From contig CABUAT010000037.1 of NCBI GenBank assembly GCA_902489665.1, forward strand, positions 1 to 19,447: a stretch of 19,447 nucleotides of DNA, read 5' to 3'. Shown piece after piece: positions 1 to 7,479 of this stretch. Below the pieces are notes generated by a model. It saw only the letters and a program-made list of their open reading frames with translations, had not been told where the DNA came from and did not search any database. The translations under genes and the position numbers were made by a program. Numbering within the stretch: position 1 is the stretch's first letter; every line of letters starts with the position of its first letter. Source of the DNA: an uncultured Collinsella sp. Lineage in GTDB: Bacteria; Actinomycetota; Coriobacteriia; Coriobacteriales; Coriobacteriaceae.

Positions 1-471
1 TGGCTGTTCTCGGGCACCGTTGCAAGCAACCTGCGCTTTGGCAACGAAGACGCGACTGATGCCGACATGCTCCATGCGCTGGAGGTTGCCCAGAGCACCT
101 TTGTGCTCGACCAGCCCCAGGGGCTCGATACGCCGGTATCCCAGGGCGGCACGAACTTTTCAGGCGGCCAGCGCCAGCGCCTGGCCATTGCTCGCGCGCT
201 CATGAAGCAGGCCGATCTGTACATCTTCGATGACAGTTTTTCGGCCCTGGACTTTAAGACCGATGCCGCCCTGCGCCATGCGCTGCAAGACGAGACGCGT
301 GACGCTGCGGTGCTCATCATCGCGCAGCGCATCTCGACGATTTTGCATGCCGACCAGATTGTCGTGCTCAAGGACGGCGAGATTGTGGGCTTGGGCACGC
401 ATAGCGAGCTTATGGAAACCTGCGAGGTGTACCGCGCCATCGCGGAATCGCAGATGAAGGGAGGTGAGTAG
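1..471 (+). CDS. ABC exporter subunit, degenerate-site half (C-terminal part only)
   Basis: This is the 3' end of an ABC transporter gene whose start lies before the window. The visible 156 residues are the later part of a nucleotide-binding domain. They begin just after the Q-loop with LFSGTVASNL, followed by a canonical SGGQRQR signature at visible residue 54. Walker B ends in Asp-Asp-Ser (visible residues 77-78) where the catalytic Glu is expected, and the H-loop His is replaced by Gln in IAQRIST (residue 109). In asymmetric exporters such as TM287/288 and BmrCD, the TM287-type subunit carries this non-catalytic site while giving a normal signature to its partner. The next gene starts one base after the stop and carries the complementary features, so the two very likely form one heterodimer. 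The substrate cannot be told; lipids, peptides or drugs are all possible. Confidence 0.93.
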   Translation, partial: WLFSGTVASNLRFGNEDATDADMLHALEVAQSTFVLDQPQGLDTPVSQGGTNFSGGQRQRLAIARALMKQADLYIFDDSFSALDFKTDAALRHALQDETRDAAVLIIAQRISTILHADQIVVLKDGEIVGLGTHSELMETCEVYRAIAESQMKGGE

Positions 472-472
472 C

Positions 473-2479
473 ATGACCGAGGAGCTCAAGAAGCAGGGCG
501 GCGTTGATGACGCCGCTGCCGCGGGACTGGTCGAGGAAACGGCTGCCGCGTCGACCGAGCTGGATGACGCCGCCAAGGCTGCAGCCGAGCGCGAGGCTCG
601 CCGCCAAGCGCTCTACGAGGAAAACGAACGTGCCGAGGACGAGCGCGCCCGCGCCGAGGCAGAGCGTATGCGCGACGTGGACGACGAAGACGAGGACGAG
701 ACGCCTCGGGATACCTGGGCGACGGTGCGCCGCCTGTGGAGTGAGGCCGCCGGCGACCATTGGCGCTTCTATATCGTGTTCGCGAGCATTGTGTTCTATG
801 TCATCTTTAACACTGCTGCGCCGGCATATAGCGCCCGTGTGATCGATGAACTGTGGGGCCACATTCAGGTAGCGTTTGTCAACAACGCCACCTTCAGCAT
901 CACCTGGGAGAACTGCGGCAGGACTATCTTCATCTACTTTTTGATTTGGACGGCCGCCGCTTCGTTCTACGCGCTCCAGAGCTTTTTGATGTCGAGCGTG
1001 GCCGAACGCCTCAATCTGCGCCTGCGCAACCGCATCGCGCAAAAGCTCAACCGTCTGCCGCTCGCCTATTTTGACGCGCATCGTCCCGGCGAGGTCGTCA
1101 GCCGCGCGACCAACGACCTGGACAAGATGTCCGAGAGCATGCAGCGCGGATTGCTGCAGCTGCTCGTGTCGATCGGCACGGTTGTTGGTGCTGTGAGCGT
1201 GATGTTCGTGTTCAGCGTGCAGCTTACGCTCGTCTTTCTGTTCTTTACGGCACTGTCGCTGCTGGTGACGAAGGTCGTCTCGCGCCGCACACACGATGTG
1301 ACGGGCGAGCGCCAGGAGTGGGTGTCCAAGATTACGAGTGCGGTCGAGGAAGGCTATTCGGGCCGTCTGGTAATCCGTGCGTTTAACCGCGAACGTCAGA
1401 GCTCCGCTGAGGTGCACGAGGCTTCGAAGGAACTGGCTCGTGTGAGCACCAAGGCCGACTTTATGATCAATGCTGTCGGCCCCGCAGTGCGCTTTATCGG
1501 CCGTTTGGCGCAGATCGTTATTGCGCTTGTGGGCTGCAGCATGCTGGTTGCCGGTCACATGACCGTCGGCGTGTTCCAGGCGTTCTTCCAGTTTATCTAC
1601 GAGGCGTCCGAGCCCATGACGCAGTTGTCGTTTACCTTCAACTCGCTGCAGAGCGCGCTGGCGAGTGCAGAGCGCGTGTTCGACCTGCTCGATGAGCCCG
1701 AGATGGAGGCCGATCCGCTGCCGGACAAGGCCGCCAAGCTGCCGGGTCGCGTGGAGGGCCGCGTCTCCTTTGAGCATGTGCGCTTTGGTTATTCGCCCGA
1801 CAAGCCGCTTATGCGCGACGTGTCGTTTACCGCCGAGCCGGGCCAGAAGATTGCCGTGGTGGGAACCACGGGCGCGGGCAAGACGACGCTCATCAACCTG
1901 CTCATGCGCTTCTACGAGATTGACGGCGGGCGTATTACGCTCGACGGCGTGGATACGAGCCGCATGGATCGCGGCGAGCTACGGCAGCAGTTTGGCATGG
2001 TGCTGCAGGACGCCTGGCTGTTCGATGGCACGATTGCCGAAAACATCGCCTACGGCTGCCCCGAGGCAACGCGCGACGAAATTGTGGCCGCCGCTCGTGC
2101 CGCGCAGGTCGACTTCTTTGTGCGCACCATGCCGCAGGGCTACGACACGCGCGTGGCCAACGATGCCGAAAGCATCAGCCAGGGCCAGCGTCAGCTGCTG
2201 ACCATCGCACGCGTGCTGCTCAACAACCCGGCGATTCTCATCCTGGACGAGGCGACCTCAAGCGTGGACACGCGTACCGAGCTTGCCATCGGCCGTGCCA
2301 TGGATGCGCTTATGCGCGGGCGCACGAGCTTTGTGATCGCACACCGCCTGTCGACGATTGTGGATGCCGACCTGATCTTGGTCATGGATCACGGCAACAT
2401 TATCGAGCAGGGCACGCATAAGGAGCTGCTGGCTGCCGAGGGTGCCTACGCCGACCTCTATCTGAGCCAGTTCGCATAA
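473..2479 (+). CDS. ABC exporter subunit, catalytic-site half (permease fused to ATPase)
   Basis: A 668-residue half-transporter. After an unusual charged extension come membrane helices from about residue 98, then a nucleotide-binding domain. Walker A is GTTGAGKT at 464-471 (Lys470). The signature is altered to SISQGQRQ (567-574). Walker B is followed by a proper catalytic Glu (DEATSS, Asp592-Glu593), and the H-loop His is present (His624). This complements the upstream subunit, which has a good signature but a degenerate Walker B. The ATG at 473 is chosen because GGGAGGTGA at 459-467 lies 8 nt upstream. An in-frame GTG at 464 lies inside that ribosome site and is unlikely. Residues 1-80 are rich in Ala, Glu, Asp and Arg, look helical and end in an acidic run; typical partners lack so long a tail. 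Exporter class is sure, substrate unknown. Confidence 0.95.
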   Translation: MTEELKKQGGVDDAAAAGLVEETAAASTELDDAAKAAAEREARRQALYEENERAEDERARAEAERMRDVDDEDEDETPRDTWATVRRLWSEAAGDHWRFYIVFASIVFYVIFNTAAPAYSARVIDELWGHIQVAFVNNATFSITWENCGRTIFIYFLIWTAAASFYALQSFLMSSVAERLNLRLRNRIAQKLNRLPLAYFDAHRPGEVVSRATNDLDKMSESMQRGLLQLLVSIGTVVGAVSVMFVFSVQLTLVFLFFTALSLLVTKVVSRRTHDVTGERQEWVSKITSAVEEGYSGRLVIRAFNRERQSSAEVHEASKELARVSTKADFMINAVGPAVRFIGRLAQIVIALVGCSMLVAGHMTVGVFQAFFQFIYEASEPMTQLSFTFNSLQSALASAERVFDLLDEPEMEADPLPDKAAKLPGRVEGRVSFEHVRFGYSPDKPLMRDVSFTAEPGQKIAVVGTTGAGKTTLINLLMRFYEIDGGRITLDGVDTSRMDRGELRQQFGMVLQDAWLFDGTIAENIAYGCPEATRDEIVAAARAAQVDFFVRTMPQGYDTRVANDAESISQGQRQLLTIARVLLNNPAILILDEATSSVDTRTELAIGRAMDALMRGRTSFVIAHRLSTIVDADLILVMDHGNIIEQGTHKELLAAEGAYADLYLSQFA

Positions 2480-2509
2480 TGTGACAAAGGGACAGTCTCT
2501 TTGTCACAT
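2479..2509. terminator. Palindromic hairpin after the ABC operon
   Basis: ATGTGACAAAG at 2479-2489 pairs perfectly with CTTTGTCACAT at 2499-2509 around a 9-nt loop, starting in the stop codon of the ABC gene. It has no good T-run, so it may be a palindromic repeat or a processing/stabilising hairpin rather than a strong intrinsic terminator. Confidence 0.6.
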
Positions 2510-2516
2510 CACAAAT

Positions 2517-2551
2517 AAGGCGCGCCGGGGGTGAATCCTCTGGCGCGCCTT
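2517..2551. terminator. Bidirectional terminator between convergent ABC operon and cysE
   Basis: AAGGCGCGCC (2517-2526) pairs with GGCGCGCCTT (2542-2551). The stem continues inward through G-C and G-T pairs, leaving a 5-nt loop. T-rich sequence follows on the minus strand (TTATTTG) and weakly on the plus strand. It sits about 40 nt past the cysE stop and probably ends both transcripts. Confidence 0.8.
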
Positions 2552-2591
2552 CTTGCGTTGATGCCGATGTCGTTTTGTGCTGCTTGCGTTC

Positions 2592-3296
2592 CTAGCGTTC
2601 GTCCACGAGCTTGGCGACGAGGGCCTTGAGCTCGGCCACCTCTCGCTCGAGTTCCTTGACGCGGCGGGCATTCTCGGTGATGCCCTGGCGGTTGAGGGCG
2701 GACTGCTCGGCGGCGTCATCGGGCATGTACTCGCGATGCTGCTTGGCGTCGAAACTCTCCTCGAACACACGGCAGCCGTTGCGCTTGATGATGCGTCCCG
2801 GCACGCCCACGACGGTGCAGTTGTCGGGGACGTCCTTAACGACGACCGAGTTGCCGCCGATCTTGACGTTGTTGCCGATGCGGATGTTGCCGAGCACCTT
2901 GGCGCCCGTGCCCACCGTGACATTGTTGCCCAGGGTGGGGTGACGCTTGCCGGTCTCGTTGCCGGTGCCGCCGAGCGTGACGCCCTGGTAGAGCACACAG
3001 TTGTCGCCCACAATGGTGGTCTCGCCGATGACGACGCCCATGGCGTGGTCGATAAAGAAGTGCTTGCCAATCTGCGCGGCAGGGTGAATCTCGACGCCGG
3101 TGATGTGGCGGGTGATTTGCGAGAGCACGCGGGCGAGCGAGCGATGACCGTGCTCCCACAGCCAGTGCTCGGGCACGTGGTTCCACTTGGCGTGCAGGCC
3201 AGGATAGGAAAGGAAGATGACCAGACCGTTTTGCGCGGCGGGGTCCTGCGCCTGGACGGTCTTGATGTCCTCGCGAATGGTATTGATAAAGCTCAC
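2592..3296 (-). CDS. cysE: Serine O-acetyltransferase
   Basis: Makes O-acetylserine from serine and acetyl-CoA, the first step of cysteine synthesis in the cytoplasm. The 234-residue product has an N-terminal helical part and a left-handed beta-helix of hexapeptide repeats from about residue 68 to 170. The family hallmarks DHAMG (His84) and GVTLGGTG (105-112) and the RHP His119 are present and correspond to catalytic and substrate residues of known enzymes. The tail (about 208-232) is a heptad-like charged helix, probably a short coiled coil, longer than in minimal family members. The GTG start at 3296 is chosen because a GGAGG lies 7 nt upstream (minus-strand reading of 3304-3308); a longer reading from 3371 has no such site. 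No partner cysK is next to it. The upstream minus-strand sequence contains a TATACT (3338-3343) but no well-spaced -35 box. Confidence 0.95.
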   Translation of the reverse strand: MSFINTIREDIKTVQAQDPAAQNGLVIFLSYPGLHAKWNHVPEHWLWEHGHRSLARVLSQITRHITGVEIHPAAQIGKHFFIDHAMGVVIGETTIVGDNCVLYQGVTLGGTGNETGKRHPTLGNNVTVGTGAKVLGNIRIGNNVKIGGNSVVVKDVPDNCTVVGVPGRIIKRNGCRVFEESFDAKQHREYMPDDAAEQSALNRQGITENARRVKELEREVAELKALVAKLVDER

Positions 3297-3519
3297 CGGC
3301 CGCCCTCCCTTAGCGCCATGGCAATGCGATTCAATAAAGTATAGCGATTCGCTAGGGATTAAAAAGGACAATCTTGGCGGCTTTGCGCTACAAGTGTCAG
3401 TTATGCAAACTTGCTGGTAATGGAGTCATGCTTTTGTGGGGTTGCGCACGAGGGGGCACCGCAACCGTATACTGGTCAACTTGGACGTATCCGCGCCCAC
3501 AACTGAGAGGTTTTACTTC

Positions 3520-4158
3520 ATGGGTTTCATCAATTTTATTGCCGAGCTGCTTAAGGACCCGCGCACCGCGATCGCCAGCTGGATCGCCGCCGGCCCGCTT
3601 ATGGCCTACGGCTGCGTGTTCCTGATCATCTTTATCGAGACGGGCGTGGTGTTCTTCCCGTTCCTTCCCGGTGATTCGCTGCTGTTCGCCTCGGGTTTCT
3701 TTGCCCACAACGGCGGCTTTAACATCGTGGCGCTTCTGGCCACCGCATGGGCCGCTGCCATTTTGGGCGATCAGTGCAACTTTATGATCGGTCACTTCTT
3801 TGGCCGCAAGATCATCGCTTCGGGCAAGGTCAAGGCCATGACGCCCGAGCGCATCAAAAAGTCCGAGGACTTCTTGGACAAGTGGGGTCACCTGGCCATC
3901 TTCCTGGGTCGCTTCTTCCCGTTTATCCGCACCTTTGTGCCCTTTATCGCTGGCATGGGCGGCATGCACTGGCGCAACTTTGTCGTCTTTAACGTGCTGG
4001 GCGGCATTACCTGGTCGACGGTCTTTACGCTGCTGGGCTACTTCTTTGGCGGCATTCCCTTTGTGCAGGAGCACTTTGAGCTGCTGATTATCGGCATCGT
4101 TGCCGTGTCGATCATCCCGACCGTGGTCGGTCTGGTTAAGGCCAAGCTGGGTAAATAG
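3520..4158 (+). CDS. DedA family (VTT domain) membrane protein
   Basis: A 212-residue polytopic inner-membrane protein of the DedA/SNARE-associated family. Members are linked to lipid scrambling or undecaprenyl-phosphate recycling and membrane homeostasis. The diagnostic motifs are present: an early Glu followed by FFPFLPGDSLL, and later FLGRFFPFIRTFVPFIAGMG, where the Gly-Arg and the Arg-Thr are the conserved polar residues in the membrane. Four or five hydrophobic stretches are visible, and the last helix ends in a basic KAKLGK. The ATG at 3520 is preceded by GAGAGG at 3505-3510, 9 nt away; an in-frame reading from 3436 has no ribosome site and a non-family N-terminus. A TATACT at 3468-3473 with TTGCGC at 3442-3447 is a possible promoter, though a 20-nt spacer is long. 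The gene is single and ends at a clear terminator. The molecular substrate is not shown by the sequence. Confidence 0.93.
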   Translation: MGFINFIAELLKDPRTAIASWIAAGPLMAYGCVFLIIFIETGVVFFPFLPGDSLLFASGFFAHNGGFNIVALLATAWAAAILGDQCNFMIGHFFGRKIIASGKVKAMTPERIKKSEDFLDKWGHLAIFLGRFFPFIRTFVPFIAGMGGMHWRNFVVFNVLGGITWSTVFTLLGYFFGGIPFVQEHFELLIIGIVAVSIIPTVVGLVKAKLGK

Positions 4159-4197
4159 AACGCCTAGCTCGAGCCAGCGCGCAGACCGTACAGTTGA

Positions 4198-4230
4198 GGC
4201 CCGTCACCGCTTACGGTGGCGGGCCCTTTT
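4198..4230 (+). terminator. Rho-independent terminator after the DedA gene
   Basis: GCCCGTCACCG (4199-4209) pairs with CGGTGGCGGGC (4214-4224) with one G-T pair and a tiny loop, then CCTTTTGCTT. A textbook intrinsic terminator 40 nt past the stop. Confidence 0.9.
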
Positions 4231-4274
4231 GCTTCGGTCAAATGAAAATACTTTACTTAGTTAAAGAAAAGCGT

Positions 4275-4302
4275 TTTATCCGACGCGCGTGCGGAGTACA
4301 AT
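4275..4302 (+). promoter_or_regulatory. Candidate ilvE promoter and about 150-nt leader
   Basis: TTTATC (4275-4280), a 16-nt spacer and TACAAT (4297-4302) make a plausible sigma-70 type promoter. Transcription from there would leave a leader of about 150 nt before the ATG at 4456. I looked for a T-box sequence or a leader peptide with Ile/Leu/Val codons and saw neither clearly. The leader is GC-rich with short complementary stretches but no class I can name. Confidence 0.4.
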
Positions 4303-4455
4303 CTCGTGCATGCGAATCGACGTGCCATCGGCTTTGATGCTGTTCGCGTGTCCCGTCCGGCTCTACGCTCCGGGCGTGCGACGTTGCGACGCGGCCGGCC
4401 TCGGTCCTTGCGTGCGGGTTCGCGAGTTTGCAACTGTGTATGTAAGGAGCGACAT

Positions 4456-5508
4456 ATGACTGTCGAGAAGAAGGATATCGATTGGGGTAGCCTCGGCTTT
4501 GGCTACATGAAGACCGATTACAGCTACGAGGCTCATTGGAAGGATGGCGAGTGGGACGAGGGCGGCCTGACCACCGACCACACCCTGCATGTCTCCGAGT
4601 GCGGCGGCATCTTCCATTACTGCCAGGAGGTCTTTGAGGGCCTGAAGGCCTACACCGCCGAGGACGGCAGCATCGTCTGCTTCCGCCCCGACATGAACGC
4701 CGAGCGCATGTATAACTCTGCGCAGCGCCTCGAGATGCCCCCGTTCCCCAAGGACAAGTTCGTTGAGGCCGTCAAGCAGGTCGTTTCTGCCAACGCCGCC
4801 TGGGTTCCGCCCTTCGGTTCCGGCGCGACCCTGTACGTGCGTCCGTTTATGATCGGCTCCGGTGACGTGATCGGCGTGGCTCCCGCTCCTGAGTACACGT
4901 TCCGCATTCTCGTGACCCCGGTCGGTCCGTACTTTAAGGGTGGCCTCAAGCCCGTCAAGCTGCGCGTTTCCGAGTATGACCGTGCAGCACCGCATGGCAC
5001 CGGCAACATCAAGGCCGGCCTGAACTACGCCATGTCCCTCAAGCCCACGATGGAGGCTCACCGCGAGGGCTATGCCGAGAACCTGTATCTCGATTCCGAG
5101 TCCCGCACCTATGTCGAGGAGACCGGTGGCGCTAACGTCCTGTTTGTGAAGGAGGACGGCACCCTCGTCGTTCCGCAGTCCCACACCGACTCCATTCTGC
5201 CTTCCATCACCCGCCGTTCGCTCGTTCAGGTTGCTCAGGACCTGGGCATGACCGTTGACCAGCGTCCCGTCGAGTGGGCCGAGGTCAAGGCCGGCACCTT
5301 TGTGGAGTGCGGCCTGTGCGGCACCGCTGCCGTCATCTCTCCGGTTGGCGAAATCGACAACAAGGTTTACGGCGCCGACGAGACCGTGACCTTCCCGGCT
5401 GGATATACCGAGATCGGCCCTGTGATGAAGAAGCTCCGCGAGACCCTGACTGGTATCCAGTCTGGTGCTGTTGAGGATAAGCACAACTGGGTTTACACCG
5501 TCGCGTAA
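4456..5508 (+). CDS. ilvE: Branched-chain-amino-acid aminotransferase
   Basis: A PLP enzyme (fold type IV) that interconverts Leu, Ile and Val with their 2-oxo acids using glutamate/2-oxoglutarate, the last step of their synthesis. The 350-residue length suits the longer BCAT type also seen in eukaryotes and many Firmicutes and actinobacteria. Visible hallmarks are EVFEGLKAY near residue 58, FRPDMNAERM, YVRPFMIG, the PLP-lysine segment GTGNIKAGLNY (Lys186), and EETGGANVLFV. There is a CGLC pair (Cys285, Cys288); human BCAT has a redox CxxC, but I have not shown that these positions match. The ATG at 4456 follows AAGGAG at 4444-4449; in-frame sequence upstream to 4306 has no family resemblance. 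The gene stands alone, unlinked to other ilv or leu genes in view, and ends at a very strong hairpin. Confidence 0.95.
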   Translation: MTVEKKDIDWGSLGFGYMKTDYSYEAHWKDGEWDEGGLTTDHTLHVSECGGIFHYCQEVFEGLKAYTAEDGSIVCFRPDMNAERMYNSAQRLEMPPFPKDKFVEAVKQVVSANAAWVPPFGSGATLYVRPFMIGSGDVIGVAPAPEYTFRILVTPVGPYFKGGLKPVKLRVSEYDRAAPHGTGNIKAGLNYAMSLKPTMEAHREGYAENLYLDSESRTYVEETGGANVLFVKEDGTLVVPQSHTDSILPSITRRSLVQVAQDLGMTVDQRPVEWAEVKAGTFVECGLCGTAAVISPVGEIDNKVYGADETVTFPAGYTEIGPVMKKLRETLTGIQSGAVEDKHNWVYTVA

Positions 5509-5559
5509 GCTGTCTTAGCTGTCCGGCCCGAGGGCGACCTTCCTTTCTGGCGCGTCCTC

Positions 5560-5612
5560 GGACATGAAAGAACCTCCGCTGCGCACTTCGTGCGGCGGAG
5601 GTTCTTTCGTCC
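5560..5612. terminator. Very strong hairpin terminator after ilvE
   Basis: GAAAGAACCTCCGC (5566-5579) pairs perfectly with GCGGAGGTTCTTTC (5595-5608). An inner CGCAC/GTGCG stem caps it, and an outer GGAC/GTCC (5560-5563, 5609-5612) extends it past a 2-nt bulge. The A and T tracts at the base allow function in either direction. Confidence 0.85.
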
Positions 5613-5675
5613 TGCGGAGTGCGCCGGAAAGGAAGGCCGCGCTTTTGTTTTGGTTCGCGCCATGTGGGGGTGGTG

Positions 5676-5886
5676 GCGACGTGCATTTTTGCGAGTATTC
5701 TGCAATCGAAGGCCCCTGCATACCGACCTCGGGCAAAAAATCGGGATTTCTCGATGTTTTCTACGGATGATGGGCGGGGTTATGGGCTGACAGCGTTTGA
5801 TTTGCAGGGATATTCGCGGTCTTTGGCATTTATCGTGGCGCCCGAAGCTCTTGGTTATGTTGAATACTCCTAAAAATGCACGGCGC
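5676..5886. repeat. 211-bp element with 25-bp terminal inverted repeats (MITE-like)
   Basis: The left end contains GTGCATTTTTGCGAGTATTC (5681-5700). The right end, 5862-5881, reads on the opposite strand as GTGCATTTTTAGGAGTATTC. Continuing outward to 5676 and 5886, 22 of 25 positions match. A second, inner complementary pair is CTGCAATCGAA (5700-5710) with TTTGATTTGCAG further in (about 5797-5808). There is no convincing open frame on either strand and no clear target-site duplication. It fills most of the gene-free 5509-5987 interval. It may be a non-autonomous mobile element or a structured intergenic repeat. Confidence 0.5.
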
Positions 5887-5912
5887 TTAGAGGGGGACCT
5901 TCGCGAAAAAGG

Positions 5913-5951
5913 AAACCGCCCCGTCGAAGTATGCATTCGACGGGGCGGTTT
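5913..5951 (-). terminator. Terminator of lemA
   Basis: AAACCGCCCCGTCGAA (5913-5928) pairs perfectly over 16 bp with TTCGACGGGGCGGTTT (5936-5951), loop of 7 nt. On the minus strand the stem is followed by CCTTTTTCG, so it should end lemA transcription. Confidence 0.9.
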
Positions 5952-5987
5952 ATGCATTTGGCCGATTAAGGATGCGCTGCCAAACTA

Positions 5988-6539
5988 CTAGAACTTGACG
6001 GTCGGGGCCTGGCGGGCTGCTTCGGCGGCCTCGAAGCCCTGGCGCTCCTTAAACTGGAAGATGCCGGCAAAGATGACAGCCGGGAACGTCTGAATGGCGT
6101 TATTGTAGCTGAGCACGCAATCGTTGTAGCTCTGGCGTGCATAGCTAATCTTGTTCTCGGTATCCTCGAGCGATGCCTGCAGCTGCGTAAAGTTGGTGTT
6201 TGCCTTAAGATCGGGATAGGCCTCGGCTACGGCGAAGAGCTGACGCAGTGCGCCGGTCAGCACGTTGTCGGCTTCCATCTTGGCCTCGGGCGTGGTGGCC
6301 TTGACGGCGGTGTTACGCGCGCTGATCACGGCGGAGAGCGTCTCCTGCTCGTGCTTGGCGTAGCCCTTGACGGTCTCGACCAGGTTGGGGATCAGGTCGT
6401 TGCGGCGCTGCAGCTGCGTATCGATGTTCTGCCAGGCGTTATCGATGCGGTTACGCTTGGTGACCATGTTGTTGTAGATGCCGGCGATGGCGCAGACAAT
6501 CACAATGACAACAACGATGCCGATGATGACGGTAATCAT
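5988..6539 (-). CDS. lemA: LemA family protein
   Basis: A 183-residue membrane-anchored protein. One N-terminal transmembrane helix (about residues 3-22, run of Val and Ile) is followed by a long helical domain with the family motifs NAWQNIDTQLQRRNDLIPNL and VKGYAKHEQETL, and the later YPDLKANTNF and SYNNAIQTFP segments. LemA proteins are widespread with an ill-defined role, often linked to envelope stress and sometimes next to a membrane metalloprotease (HtpX or TPM type); neither is beside it here. The ATG at 6539 has a GGAG 5-6 nt upstream on the minus strand. The gene is divergent from a TetR-type regulator, which suggests but does not prove control by it. Length and motifs are normal. 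Confidence 0.95.
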   Translation of the reverse strand: MITVIIGIVVVIVIVCAIAGIYNNMVTKRNRIDNAWQNIDTQLQRRNDLIPNLVETVKGYAKHEQETLSAVISARNTAVKATTPEAKMEADNVLTGALRQLFAVAEAYPDLKANTNFTQLQASLEDTENKISYARQSYNDCVLSYNNAIQTFPAVIFAGIFQFKERQGFEAAEAARQAPTVKF

Positions 6540-6585
6540 GATGTCTCCGTTTCGAATGGCCGCGGCGGCATGCGCCAGCTGCCGT

Positions 6586-6630
6586 TGGTATAACGCTACT
6601 AGTATACCCGCAACGTTTTACCGTGCCGAA
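6586..6630 (-). promoter_or_regulatory. Candidate lemA promoter with overlapping palindrome
   Basis: On the minus strand, TTCGGC (6625-6630), an 18-nt spacer and TATACT (6601-6606) could be the lemA promoter. GGTATA (6586-6591) and TATACC (6603-6608) form an inverted repeat over the -10 box. Its place between lemA and the divergent TetR gene suits an operator, but only by position. Confidence 0.3.
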
Positions 6631-6750
6631 CTTTCCGGTAAGCGTTGTGTTTTCGGCGGGGTTGGCACCGGGGCAAAGCGCGCGAGGTACAGGTGTAAGA
6701 TATGCGACAGATTGACGAGTGTTGTCTTTGCCCTGAGGATGGCGATACCA

Positions 6751-7335
6751 GTGGACCTTCGCATTAAGAAAACCTACCGCGCCCTGTTCGATGCCTTCAC
6801 CGAGCTTCTCGAGGAGCATCGTTTTGAGGACCTGACGGTTGCCATGCTGTGCGACCGTGCCATGATTCGCCGCACGACGTTCTACAAGCACTTTCGCGAC
6901 AAGAACGATTACTTTGCCTTTTATATCGATGAGCTCATGTCGGGCTTGCCGCAAAAACAGCCCGATGAGGCCGGCGCAGTGTCTGCCGAGGACGTGCGCG
7001 CGCTTCGGCACGCGATTTTGGACGATGCCATGGATTTGATTCTGACGCACGAGCGGCTCATGGATAACATTTTGGCAAGCAGCATGTCGGGCATGTTGAC
7101 CAACGTTATTTGCGACCGCATTGCCCGTTCCATCCGCGAGCGTGTGATGAACGTGCTTGCCGAGGATGCCCTGGCCCCCGTGTCACTCGAGACGACGTCT
7201 GAGTTTGTCGCCGGCGGTATTATTCGACTTTTCACGATATGGTGGGAATCGGGCCACGATCTTGAGCGTCGACCTGAGATCGCCGACGTGGTCGATGCAC
7301 TGTTTGAGCGGACCATGACACCGGTGCATCACTAA
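6751..7335 (+). CDS. TetR/AcrR family transcriptional regulator
   Basis: A 194-residue DNA-binding repressor type protein. The N-terminus DLRIKKTYRALFDAFTELLEE leads into the helix-turn-helix LTVAMLCDRAMIRRTTFYKHF (about residues 28-48), the normal TetR layout. The C-terminal part, ending near FVAGGIIRLFTIWWESG, resembles the DhaS-like ligand domains (TetR_C_8 type); the ligand is unknown. Start choice is uncertain. GTG at 6751 gives the usual family N-terminus with a GAGG 12 nt upstream, whereas ATG at 6739 would abut that GAGG directly. It is divergent from lemA. Its stop lies 3 nt from the 3' end of a tRNA gene on the other strand, with no terminator between. Confidence 0.9.
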   Translation: MDLRIKKTYRALFDAFTELLEEHRFEDLTVAMLCDRAMIRRTTFYKHFRDKNDYFAFYIDELMSGLPQKQPDEAGAVSAEDVRALRHAILDDAMDLILTHERLMDNILASSMSGMLTNVICDRIARSIRERVMNVLAEDALAPVSLETTSEFVAGGIIRLFTIWWESGHDLERRPEIADVVDALFERTMTPVHH

Positions 7336-7338
7336 AAG

Positions 7339-7428
7339 TGGCGGAGAGAGGGGGATTCGAACCCCCGGAACGCTCTCGCGCTCAACGGTTTTCAAGACCG
7401 CCGCATTCAACCGCTCTGCCATCTCTCC
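7339..7428 (-). tRNA. tRNA-Ser (UGA anticodon)
   Basis: Read on the minus strand, the acceptor GGAGAGA (7422-7428) pairs with TCTCTCC (7343-7349), then a G discriminator and an encoded CCA (7339-7341). The anticodon arm is GCGGT-CTTGAAA-ACCGT, giving anticodon TGA (7392-7394). A long variable arm and the T-arm GGGGGTTCGAATCCCCC are present, as expected for a serine tRNA of about 90 nt. A TATCAT at 7439-7444 (minus strand) could be its -10 box. It reads Ser UCA and wobble codons. Confidence 0.97.
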
Positions 7429-7479
7429 GTGAGTCGTAATGATAGCATCGTTTTGAATTTGCAACAGGGAAGGCGAACG

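Noticed and set aside
4306..4455. N-terminal extension of the aminotransferase or a leader peptide
   Set aside because: The Arg-rich in-frame reading has no ribosome site, and the ATG at 4456 with AAGGAG gives the normal family start. No run of Ile, Leu or Val codons marks an attenuator peptide.
4303..4455. T-box riboswitch before ilvE
   Set aside because: The conserved T-box sequence and an adjacent terminator/antiterminator pair were not seen.
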